A DNA stretch of 64,000 bases from Dipteris shenzhenensis (taxonomy: Eukaryota; Polypodiophyta; Polypodiopsida; Gleicheniales): NCBI GenBank assembly GCA_047967505.1, contig CM106539.1. The stretch is one strand, 5' to 3'. Below are positions 45,651 to 56,989 of the stretch, piece by piece. The translations under genes were made by a program, and so were the position numbers. Every line of letters begins with the position of its first letter. Positions within the stretch are counted from its first letter, which is position 1. The notes under the pieces were generated by a model. It worked only from the letters and a program-made list of their open reading frames with translations. It searched no databases and was not told the DNA's origin.

Positions 45651-48600
45651 TTGTAGGGCGGGGCAGGTTGCAGGTACTTAATCTTCCAAGATTTGATGGG
45701 CGAGAGGTGTGAAAATTCAAAATTCACGGGAGTAGCGAAATTTCAGCCGTCGGTTTTTTCCCCTCTGACGATACACGTCAACAGAATTGGATATCCCAAA
45801 CAAGTGTAATGTAGACTAAAATGCTTCAAAACACAAATAGGCCAAAGGGCATGCTATCAGGTTTGATGCTATGTATTATTAAATGCAATGACCGTTGGCA
45901 TGCTTATGAGCCATATAGCAAGCAAGTGCATGGAAAAAGAAACAATTCAAAATTGTAAATATTGTTGGATTTATTAAAATATATTTGCACATGCACAAAT
46001 TGCATTTTCCAACTTCTTCCATTTTAGGGTGAATCTAGATACCAATACCAACAATTATCAATGTTTTAAGACCACCATGCACTAGTCCCTTGGAATAGTT
46101 TGGATTTTAAATTTTCAATCCGTTTTGGTTTTCAACAAATCAAAAGAAAGTTATGGAGCCTGCCCTCAAATGGGTATACATCACTTTAGCACAACATTGG
46201 AGGCCCATTAACCCATGCATAATTATCTCATCTAGGTGTGTCCTTGGGTTGAGGAGAAGCTCACATAGTGTACTTTAGAATGATTACTTGGTTGCATGTA
46301 TGTATAGAACTAAATTTTGAGGTTTTTGAATAAATTGCTATATCCTATCTTTGTGGGAGGTATGAAAATTCAAAATTCAAGGGAGTAGCAAAATTTCGAC
46401 CGCCGATTTTTTCCCCTCTGACAATACACATTAATAGAATTGGATATCCCAAACAAGTGTAATGTGGACTAAAATGCTTCAAAACACAAATAGGCCAAAT
46501 GGCATGCTATTGGGTTTGATGCTGTGTATTATTAAATGCAATGACCTTTGGCATGCTTATGAGCCATATAGCAAGCAAGTGCATGGAAAAAGAAACAATT
46601 CAAAATTGTACACAGTGTTGGATTTATTAAAATATCTTTGCACATGCACAAATTGCATTTTCCAACTTCTTCCATTTTAGGGTGAATCTAGATACCAATA
46701 CCAACAACTATCAATGTTTTAAGACCACCATGCACTAGTCCCAATAGTTTGGATTTCAAATTTTCAATCCGTTTTGGTTTTCAACAAATCAAAAGAAAGT
46801 TATGGAGCGTGCCCTCAAATGGGTATGCATCACTTTAGCACAACATTGGAGGCCCATTAACCCATGCATAATTATCTCATTTAGGTGTGTCCTTGGGTTG
46901 AGGAGAAGCTCACATAGTGTACTTTAGAATGATTACTTGGTTGCATGTATGTATAGAACAAAATTTTGATGTTTTTGAATAAATTGCTATATCCTATAGT
47001 CTTCAGGATGCATTCTTCACATGCAACATAACACTTGTAATGCTTTAATGGTCTCATTCCAAATCCTTATTCCATAATTTTTTGATTTCATGTTCAAGTT
47101 TGAATGTATACTACAACTTGAAGACAAAGTTTGCCAAATTCTGCTGAGGAATGCATAAGCTATGGGTCATGGAAGATACCCATATACAAAACAGTCCCTG
47201 AAGCTCACCAAAAATGACTACACCCAAGAAAACAATGACCTTGTTTTCTATCTTGACCTATTTGACTTCTATAATTCATCTATACATCATCCCTTCCTCC
47301 TTCTCTTTGATAGGTACCTGCACTCTACCTGCAAAAGTGTCTTCTATTACCAATTCGATACCATGCTAATGCTTTCCTCCACCCACACTCTATTCCTTGT
47401 GCTTGACCTGGCTTTTTGGCTTTCCTGTCTCACAGCCTCTGTCTGCTTCTCTTGCAATCCATGGTGAGCTGCATGTTTCCATTGATGCCATGGCCACAAT
47501 CAATCCAAAATACACCCAGAGAAGCTAGCTAGTGAGGCAAGCAAAGAATAGAAGACAACTTACCCGAAAGAAGACAATGGCAAACCAAAATCTGTGCAAG
47601 GTCACATCGAGGTGCATGTGGGTTGCAGTGCATTTGCAGGGCGAGGCAGGTTGCGGGTACTTAATCTTCCAAGATTTGATGGGCAGGAGGTGCGAAAATT
47701 CAAATTCACGAGAGTAGCGAAATTTCAACCGTCCATTTTTTCCCCTTTAACAATACACATCAACAGAATTGGATATCCCAAACAAGTGTAATGTGGACTA
47801 AAATGCTTCAAAACACAAATAGGCCAAAGGGCACGCTATCGGGTTTAATGCTGTGTATTATTAAATGCAATGACCTTTGGCATGCTTATGAGCCATATAG
47901 CAAGCAAGTGCATGGAAAAAGAAACAATTCAAAATTGTAAATAGTGTTGGATTTATTAAAATATCTTTGCACATGCACAAATTGCATTTTCCAACTTCTT
48001 CCATTTTAGGGTGAATCTAGATACCAATTTCAACAAATCAAAAGAAAGTTATGGAGCGTGCCCTCAAATGGGTATGCATCACTTTAGCACAACATTGGAG
48101 GCCCATTAATCCATGCATAATTATCTCATCTAGGTGTGTCCTTGGGTTGAGGAGAAGCTCACATAGTGTACTTTAGAATGATTACTTGGTTGCATGTATG
48201 TATCGAACAAAATTTTGATGTTTTTGAATAAATTGCTATATCCTATAGTCTTCAGGATGCATTATTCACATGCAACATAGCACTTGTAATGCTTTAATGG
48301 TCTCATTCCAAATCCTTATCCCATAATTTTTTGCTTTCATGTTCAAGTTTGGAGTGTGTACTATAACTTGAAGTTAAAGTTTGTCGAATTGCATTGAGGA
48401 ATGCATAAGTTATGGGTCATGCAAGATACCCATATATAGAAAAGTCCCTAAACCTCACCAAAAATGGCTACACCCAAGCAAACAATAATCGTGTTTTCTA
48501 TCCTAACCTATCTGACTTCTATAATTCATTTATACATCATCCCTTACTCCTTCTCTTTGATAGGTATCTGCAAAAGTGTTTTCTGTTATCGATTCGATCC

Positions 48601-49880
48601 TATGCTAGCGCTTTCCTCGACCCGCACTCTGTTCCTTGTGCTTGACCTGGCTTTTCAGCTTTCCTGTCTTGCAGCCTCTGTCTGCTTCTCTTGCAATCCA
48701 TGGTGAGCTGCATGTTTCCATTGATGCCATGGCCACAATCAGAGTCCAGAATACACCTAGAGAAGCTAGCTGGTGAGGCAAGCAAAGAACAGAAGACAAC
48801 TTACCCGAAAGAAGACAATGGCAAACCAAAATCTGTTTAAGGTCACATCGAGGTGCGTGCGGGTTGCAAGGCCTTTTCAGGGCGGGGTAGCTTGCAAGTA
48901 CTTAATCTTCCAAGATTTGATGGGTGAGAGGTGTGAAAATTCAAAATTCACGGGAGTAGCGAAATTTCAGCCGTCGGTTTTTTCCCCTCTAACGATACAC
49001 GTTAATAGAATTGGATATCCCAAACAAGTGTAATGTGGACTAAAATGCTTCAAAACACAAATAGGCCAAAGGGCACACTATTGGGTTTGATGCTGTGTAT
49101 TATTAAATGCAATGACCTTTGGCATGCTTATGAGCCATATAGCAAGCAAGTGCATGGAAAAAGAAACAATTCAAAATTGTAAATAGTGTTGGATTTATTA
49201 AAATATCTTTGCACATGCACAAATTGCATTTTCCAACTTCTTCCATTTTAGGGTGAATCTAGATACCAATACCAACAACTATCAATGTTTTAAGACCACC
49301 ATGCACTAGTCCCAATAGTTTGGATTTCAAATTTTCAACAAATCAAAAGAAAGTTATGGAGCGTGCCCTCAAATGGGTATGCATCACTTTAGCACAACAT
49401 TGGAGGCCCATCAACCCATGCATAATTATCTTATTTAGGTGTGTCCTTGGGTTGAGGAGAAGCTCACATAGTGTACTTTAGAATGATTACTTGGTTGCAT
49501 GTATGTATAGAACAAAATTTTGATGGTTTTGAATAAATTGTTGTATCCTATAGTCTTCAAGATGCATTCTTCACATGCAACATAGCACTTGTAATTCTTT
49601 AATGGTCTCATTCCAAATACTTATTCCATAATATGTTGCTTTCATGTTCAAGTTTGGAATGTGTACTACAACTTGAAGACAAATTTTGTCGAATTCCGTT
49701 GAGCTATGCATAAGTTATGGGTCATGCAAGATACCCATATACAGAAAAGTCCCTGAACCTCACCAAAAATGGCTACACCCAAGCAAACAATGACCCTGTT
49801 TTTATCTTGACCTATTTGACTTCTATAATTCATCTATACATCATCCCTTCCTCCTTCGCTTTGATAGGTACCTGCTATCT
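45340..49880. repeat. Tandem array of 1.24-1.33-kb units
   Basis: The landmark GGATATCCCAAACAAGTG occurs at 45789, 46442, 47771 and 49012. GGGTCATG.AAGATACCCA occurs at about 47164, 48413 and 49718. TGCTTCTCTTGCAATCCATG occurs at about 45461, 47443 and 48682. Intact neighbours are 1,241-1,329 bases apart; the first pair is only 653 apart because one unit has lost its half with the exon-like segment. Copies differ by scattered substitutions and short deletions. The array lies immediately 5' of the minus-strand transposase-like pseudogene and its units contain that gene's presumed first coding segment. Confidence 0.9.
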
Positions 49881-52300
49881 GCAGCATAATTCTTGCTCAT
49901 TTTGGCAATAGCACTCTAGAAGATCACATTACTCTCCAAATGCAAAACTGTCTAAACACCTTTCTTGTGCCAAGATGCCTCTGCCAATGGGATACTCATA
50001 GTGGATCTGCAAATTGTTTCCAATCAGCCTGCTTTGGGTTGCTTCATCAACTTCTACCAAGCCGAATATTCAAGTCCATGTAGCGCTAGCCAATTTGGCA
50101 GCATGGACAACTACCATCATCAAATGGGTAACAGAGTAGTTGTAGCATCAATAAATGCACAATGTTCAACAAAGGACAAATTGAAATGCTTGCAACAACA
50201 ACCCCACAATTTTAGAATCATGGAATCATCAATGAATCATTTAAGTTGATCATGATGAGTAAAGGGCACAGATATTAGATAAGCAACGAACTATTAAAGG
50301 ACTTAGGAGATGCTAGAAAGGAAGAGGAAAGATGATGAGAGCATATAGGTCTAACCTTTAAATCAAACTACCTCTAGTATTGTGAGTGCTAATAAGCAAT
50401 TGAAGGCCATGGTTTCATCTTCCTACTGAAGCTATTGTCTTTTGACTCAATTCCCAAACTTTGGTTGCTGGTGGCAAGGGCATGGGCTACCATTGAAGCA
50501 ACGAATGGTTTAGGAGCTAGTGCTAGTGTTTTTGGATGGAGGATCCACATGGCTGATCTCATCAGTTCTCATTGAGCTACCATCCCACGTCCATGAAATG
50601 TGTGGCACATATTATTGCTATAAGTTTGGATGATCGTGAATTGCAGTCAATGGTCACAAAGCCTCTGCAAAGAGTCCCTTGGATCCACCCAGATCTCATC
50701 AAGCTGCAATACCAAGTCCATGAAATGTCTGGCACATATTATATAGCAAGTTTGGTTGATTGTGAATCGCAATCAATGCCTTCGCAAAGAGTCTGAAGGA
50801 CAAATTCATGTATGGGTGTGTGCCTATGGGCTAGGAGTCCTATGCTAGGAGTGTGTGAGTCTAGGTGTGCTAGAGTAGAAGGTTCTAGTGTGATTGCGAG
50901 ATTCATGGGCTTGATTGAGAAATTAGTGGAGTGATTTGTGGATCTAGATGCTCTACTGAGCTCACATATGAGGTCACTCTTGGATGTAACTTGTGCCTAT
51001 ATCATGTGCATATCTCTTATGAATAAACTACTCCATTTTGCTTCATTTTCTGAATCCTTCTTGCTACTCCAATAGAGTCCCTTGGATCCACTCCTCTCCT
51101 CGCCAAGTTTCAAGCTTTGCATCAAGCAGTATTGCAATAGCTAACCTCTGATATCGGGTTGCATTGTGTAGGCCTTTTGTAACCGCTATTTGCTTTGAGG
51201 TTACTACACGCTCTTCTCCTACATATTCATCATCTCTCTCAGTTTCTACGAGCCTTCTTTGACATATACCCAACACCCCTCCTCTTCTTCGATATCTCAG
51301 CTTCTCTAATATCTTAGCTACGCTTCAAGGTCTCCTTCTAGCTCCAATCTCCACTATGCCTTATGAACTCATGTTCCTCGATACATCAAAACTCCCACCT
51401 TCACAATGTAAGTTCCATTGTTGAAATATCCACTCGAAGAACTCTTCTTGTGTCTTGCACAACTACTACTGAGTTTCTTTTACCAACTATGAAACTTCTT
51501 ATGATCACTAAAAACCCTTGCTTCGTTTCAGCCAACCCTGTCGATTATCATTGTCTATGTCAACCGTTGCGGTTCCCATTGTTGCTTTCACATCTTGCCA
51601 TCACCTTTGAATGAGCAATTTACACCAGATACTCTCATCCACCAAACGTTACAATAGAAAGAGGAGGAGAGGAGCCTACAGCTATGTGATGATTAGGGAG
51701 GCTTCAATGAAAAGATAATAAAGGGTAATCTCTTTCCATCACTATCCTCTCATCATCTACATCGTCAACCTGCTCAACTCTAACACTGTAGATCTAAGTC
51801 CATCAGAAACATATTAAGAATTGGTGGAGACTATGGGTGAGTGTAGCCTAAACATATTTAAGAACTATTTATCTTTAACAATGATATAGGATGTATGGAA
51901 AACCTTAATGGGAGTTAGTTGTGCAACCACTAATGAGGCACATCTGCAAGTTAGCAAGCAACTACCATATGTAGTTAGTTAGTTGTTCAACTCATAAATC
52001 TATCAGGCAGTATTCCGAATGCGGATATGGTGTTGTTGATCGAACTCTGCTTTGTACCTAGTTATATGCCTACTTTATATGGTGTTGTTACAGAAGCATT
52101 TGCAATATAAGAAATATGTAGTTATTTACTTCAATTGATCATCTCTATTGCACTCAATCTTGAGTTGATGTGTTCTCTCTCAAAAGCTCTAAATGCATTC
52201 ATGAAGATACCGTATGTTTACTAATAGGTAGATTTTGGGATCTAATCTCTACCTGTTATGTTGGTGATTCTGCAAATAAATTGGGCATTTTGACCGAATG
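49881..52300. other. Unrecognised stretch with a 127-base duplication
   Basis: A duplicated segment starts at 50589 and 50716 (GTCCATGAAATGT.TGGCACATATTAT in both). From 50806 to about 51050 the sequence has the look of an LTR tail (AATAAAC near 51022), but no partner is visible, so I do not call one. Around 51840-52260 an LTR of the following gypsy-2 element might lie, also without proof. No gene seen. Confidence 0.3.
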
Positions 52301-52399
52301 TGGCAAAGGAGTTGAAAGACGAAGTAGATAGTCAACATGTCGAAGCCACAGGTGTTCTACCTCCAAGGGGATGGACAATCCAAACGACTAAATCGAATC

Positions 52400-55377
52400 T
52401 TGAAACAGTTAGTGATCAAAGAGATTAAGCCAACACAATTTGTGCCTACAAGCAATTCGATGCTGCAAAGCAATTAGCCATTGTTCAATTGCAATCATAA
52501 GAAGAGAGAGCATATGGCTCCTTTGTGCAAATGCTATGGGAGCGGAGCGCATGTGGTAGAAAAAGCACATGCAGAGTCTAGTCGGTGGAATGAGAACCTT
52601 CAACACTCGCAGGGAGAAATCAATATTCTCTACCGTGTTCTCCAGTTGTTAAGGAAACTCCAACAAACAACTGTGAACGGTGGGAATTGTGAAGCACTTC
52701 AAGAGATTATCAGCAATGTGCAGAAATTAATCCATGATTTGCAGCAGAAGAGGTGAGAATCCTTGGCCGAGGAATCAGGGAGCATTGTGGCAGGCGCAGA
52801 TAATTTAACCTAAAGACCGAAGGGAGAAAGAGTCGAGCAATCTTACAAAATGTTCATGGAGAGAGTGGTAGAAGATGTCAGACAGGGAGGAAACGGAGTC
52901 ATCTCCTCGGTGTATCAGTCGTCTCTACATTGCAAGGGCCTGAGCAACGGGTCATCTTGATGCAAATGAGGAAGGCTCTAGTGAGATGGTTGGAACATAG
53001 GGAGAGGTAGGAGAACCATCCACCCATTCCAAGTTTGGAAGATGAAGACTGGGTTCTTGGGAACATAACTTCCGGGGAGGATCCCTCCACGAGTTTCGAA
53101 GGAAGTTCAAAATACCAAGATGTAGTTAATGCAGAAAATCTCACATGGTCTCCATTAGAAACCTTCATTCGGGAAACTTTTGGATACCATGCAGTAGTTG
53201 GGTTGTATGTAGGAGCACAAAGGCAATTGTTTGATCCACTCTCGAGCACAAACCCCACCTAAGGAGAGAAAAACCCAGTGTTTCCAATCATTCCAGCAGT
53301 CAATATGCAGAACCCCAAAGTCTGCTCTGCTAAATTCAGTGGCAAGACAAAAGAAGACCCTGATAGTCACATTGGGCAATTTGAGACCTGATGGGTAGCA
53401 AGTGGTTTTGAAGGTCAGCTTGGCGATGCGGTCAAGAAGGAACAATTGGCAACAACCCTAGTAGGCAAGGCCATGAGTTGGTTCATTCAATATGGTATGA
53501 ATCACTTTCCGAACTATGATTCTCTGAAACAAACTTTTCTGTCAAGATTTCAACAAGAGAAAACACTGGAAGCAATCCTCAAGAAACTTCGACAATTGAA
53601 ACAGAAGGATTTGTTGGTAGAAGACTATGCCCAGAAGTTTTGAAATCTGAACCAAAGGCTAGCTACCACATAGAGACCAACCAATTGGGGGATTACTTCT
53701 GCAAAGGGAGTGCTATGGCAGGAAGGGACACGTTTGCACGAGCCAACGACTTCAACAACATGGTCGCAGCGGCACAATGTACAGAATGGAGATTTGGTAT
53801 GACCAAAAGCAAATCAAAGAAGGGGAAAAAGAAGGAGACAGAGGACTCAAATTCAAACGAAGACTCTAACACCGAGAGTGAGGATGATGATATGGAATCC
53901 GAGTTCAAGGAAGATGATTCAGATGCTTGGGATGATGAGGACATGAAGTCCAAGAGAAAAAAGGAATCCAAGAAGGGAAAGTCCAAGGGGAGCTCCAAGT
54001 CAAAGAAAAAGGAAAAGCCTTCCTCAGGGGATGAAAAGCTAGAGAAAAAGATAAAAAAGCATTTGAAAAGTATGGGGCTATCAGAAGTCGGTTCATCTAA
54101 GAAAGCTCAATGTGAGTTTTGCCTCAAATGGAATCATGATAGTGCCAATTGTTGGTACAATCCGAATTATAGGGGGTAGTTTCCTCCTCACATGCAAGAT
54201 GCTATAGCAGCAGCACAACCACCTACAGCTAATCAAGTAGGGGTAAATGAGAATGCTAACCAGATGAGAAGACCAGCATATCAAAATTGGGGAAACAATC
54301 CTCGACAAGACAATACAAGTACTGATGCACAGAATTGCACATATTGTGGAAAAGCTGGACACATACAAGTTCCAGGATGTGAACTTTGGTGTAAACATCG
54401 CAATGAGAGGGGCATATATTACTAGATTGGGAATGACCATGGTGATTGAAATCTTCATGTCACCTGGCTTTTGGACAAAGATAGAATATTCACATTGCTT
54501 GGCTTTTGTCAAAACACACGATCTTCATATGCATGGTTTTAACCAAAACATAGAGTCTTCACGTCGCATGGCTTTTGGAAAAGCACATGAGTTTCACATC
54601 AGTGGCTCTTGGCATGGATTTTGGTGGAGCAGGGAGAAAGGGATTTAGGGGGGTACCGCGCATAGGTATTGTTTGTGTGGTCTTGATGGTGACTCACGTG
54701 TCATGGGGAAGTTCGCCAATATGCCGAGGGCACTCCCTCCTTGACTCCCATGGTGAGGATCAATGCAAAGGGTCATTGTCCACTTGTGTCATGCAAGCAA
54801 CTCCCAGATTTTTGCAGTGTGACTCCACAAGAGGAAGAGGGGGAGGGGAGAAGGGAGAAGATAAGGGGAAGGGAAAGGGAAGAGGGGATGAAGAAGGGGG
54901 ACAGGGAGAGCATCCCAATTGTTCAATACCAAACACGATCACAAATGCAAAATGCACCTCGTCCACCACCAGCCCAGGCCAATGCTGTGATAATGTAGCT
55001 TGAGCAGAATGGGGTAGAGGCAGGACTGGGAAAATTGGAGCAGACAGAAGCACAAAAGAAGAAGGGCATGGAGCCAATATTGGCTATTTTATGTGATTGT
55101 TCAAGATGTCAGCAAGAAAGTGACATGTTGAAAGGACAAAATGATCCGACTGTACTGGCTGTAACAAGGTCTAAAGGACCAATCCCAAAGGAGGCAAAAA
55201 TACCAATGGCAAACAAACGTAAACACCCAATTGATTGGGATGAGCAAAAGAAAGTTCGACATGAGGTTCTCAAAGCCTTGGATAAGGTGAATGTAGAGAA
55301 AAAGGTTAAGTGGGCATTGATGGACACCACACAACCTATGCCTGCCCAAGGGAAAATGGGTGTATCAGTACAACTAG
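52400..55377 (+). pseudogene. Gypsy-2 gag, left part (interrupted by copia-2)
   Basis: The frame fragments run 'NHKKREHMAPLCKCYGSGAH', a helical stretch to 52753, then a gag core: 'VCSAKFSGKT', 'ATTLVGKAMSWFIQYGMN', 'LKQTFLSRFQQEKTLEAIL' (about 53320-53640). A highly charged linker follows (53640-54120, Lys/Glu/Asp/Ser). Two C-x2-C pieces look like zinc knuckles: CEFCLKWNHDSANC (about 54112-54153) and CTYCGKAGHI (about 54336-54365). After 55035 a frame continues to the copia-2 insertion point. Stops and frame changes are frequent. Gag would build the particle and bind RNA. Confidence 0.75.
54453..54618. repeat. 35-base degenerate tandem repeat inside gypsy-2 gag
   Basis: Four to five units of 35 bases are centred on TTCACAT(N)GCATGGCTTTTGG. 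They start near 54453, 54488, 54523, 54558 and 54593. The unit length is not a multiple of three, so the frame changes from unit to unit. Confidence 0.8.
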
Positions 55378-55493
55378 TGTGGGGGTTAAAGGTCATTGTG
55401 CCTTTACCCCGGTTATGTACAATACTCAAACACATATATAAATGAATGAAAAAGAAGATTAGGGTGGTTCTGCACCCACCAAAACTTGTGTGG

Positions 55494-55524
<31 letters not shown>

Positions 55525-55560
55525 CTTCTTCCGTTCTTGCTTCCGTTGAGAGCACTCTCA
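55378..55560 (+). repeat. 5' LTR of copia-2
   Basis: 183 bp, TGTGGGGGTTAAAGG to CACTCTCA. It differs from the 3' LTR (61111-61289) by two substitutions and by two CT units in its microsatellite. It is preceded by the target copy ACTAG (55373-55377). A TATATAA sequence near 55437 is a plausible TATA box. Confidence 0.97.
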
Positions 55561-55562
55561 AC

Positions 55563-55575
55563 TGGTATCAGAGCC
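55563..55575 (+). other. Primer-binding site of copia-2
   Basis: TGGTATCAGAGCC, two bases after the LTR, is the standard copia site for initiator tRNA-Met priming. Confidence 0.95.
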
Positions 55576-56989
55576 CGGGTGATCTAGCTGAGCGTGCGTG
55601 AATGCTTGAAGCTCAGCAGCTTTGTGGGAGGAAGGAGAAGCTCTGTGGGAAGCTTTGTGGGTGACTTTACTTGCATCCGAGTGTGCAGAGACCTTGGAGG
55701 AACCTTTGGAAAAGTTACTTTGGCTTTACGAAGTGGTTTTGAGAGCCTGTTAAGTGGTTTGAAAGAAAAAGTCGTTTTTTGAGCTTTTCCCTGTTCCGTT
55801 CGATGACAGAGACTCCGTATTGACTTGTAGAGGCAACTATTGCTTGCTTTTGGTGTCCACATTACTTCAAGAGCTTGGAAACACTTTCATTCTTGAATCT
55901 GGGATCATTTCATTGGATTTCTGACTCACTGTGTCAGTTTCTGCGTTTTTTGCCCGGGCGTTGGAACTCAAGTTTGGAGCAACCATTTGCAGATCTGTCA
56001 GTTCCAGTGGACTCAGGAGGTCCTAAAACTTCTATGTTGCTCATCATTCGCACTCCGGTGGAGTTTACAAACAGCTCTGTTTCCAAAAACGTTTTTCAGT
56101 CCGTGTGTTGGACCCAGTGATTGAGACCACGGTTTCTAAAACTGTTTGTCCCATTGCGTTCTGGATGCCCAAAAACCCCTACCTATCAGTTCTTGTGCGA
56201 TTCAGTGGAGGATTTTCAGAGTTATAGATCTCTGTGTATTCGATTTCGTCTCTCTGTTATGCATTTTTCATTCTAAGGTTTTGAAACCTTAGATTTATGC
56301 CACATGGCAGTGGATAAGTATTGACTCCCATTTCTCACTCATCGGTTGGGATTTTGGAGTTCTGGCAGAAGAGAGATATTTGCATATTTTCTTGCTAAGT
56401 CCGATTATGCAATGGCGCCCATGTTTTGAGGCATCTCAGGTTCTATTTTCAGTAGCGCTCATTACCGTGGGACTATGATTTCTTGAGCATACCTTATGCA
56501 GATCACTCTGGTTGCAGGTGCGCTCATTCGTGGTATGCATTGGGTTGCAGTGGATGATTTATAGGCCATTTGGATGCATTGCGGTCCTTGTTGGATGCGC
56601 TGATAGGCCCAAATTGCCTTGTGGGATGCTATTTTTTATGGACGCTTTGCACATGGATGCTATTTTATGCTGAGGGACAGCTTTGACACATTGTAGGTGA
56701 TGCACTGATAGTGCTATGCTCTCTTGGATGAGATATTATTGATGCATATGCCAGTGGACGGTGTTTATGCTTGAGTCATTTGGCACTTATTGGCATTTTC
56801 TTTTGGGCCAGATTTGCTCATATGGATGCATAGTATATGCACATGAGTCAGATGCATCTTTTGATGCTTTGAGCTTTGAGTTTTGGTGACATTTCACTCT
56901 ATTGTGGCATACACATTTGGGTGCACTTGGTATTTGGTGTGATTCTCTCTTGCAGGCACTAGCATTTGGGATTTTGTTTCATTTGCATC
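55576..56989 (+). other. Leader of copia-2
   Basis: 1.4 kb of untranslated sequence, rich in TTTGG, GCATT and TGGATGC words. No conserved frame is present. It resembles the leader of copia-1 in composition. It would hold dimerisation and packaging signals, but I cannot locate them. Confidence 0.7.

Noticed and set aside
50806-51050. Solo LTR
   Set aside because: It has an LTR-like look and a possible poly(A) signal, but no partner, no defined TG/CA ends and no target duplication.
53693-54096. Minus-strand frames rich in Ser/Phe
   Set aside because: They are the shadow of the Lys/Glu-rich gypsy-2 gag linker on the plus strand.
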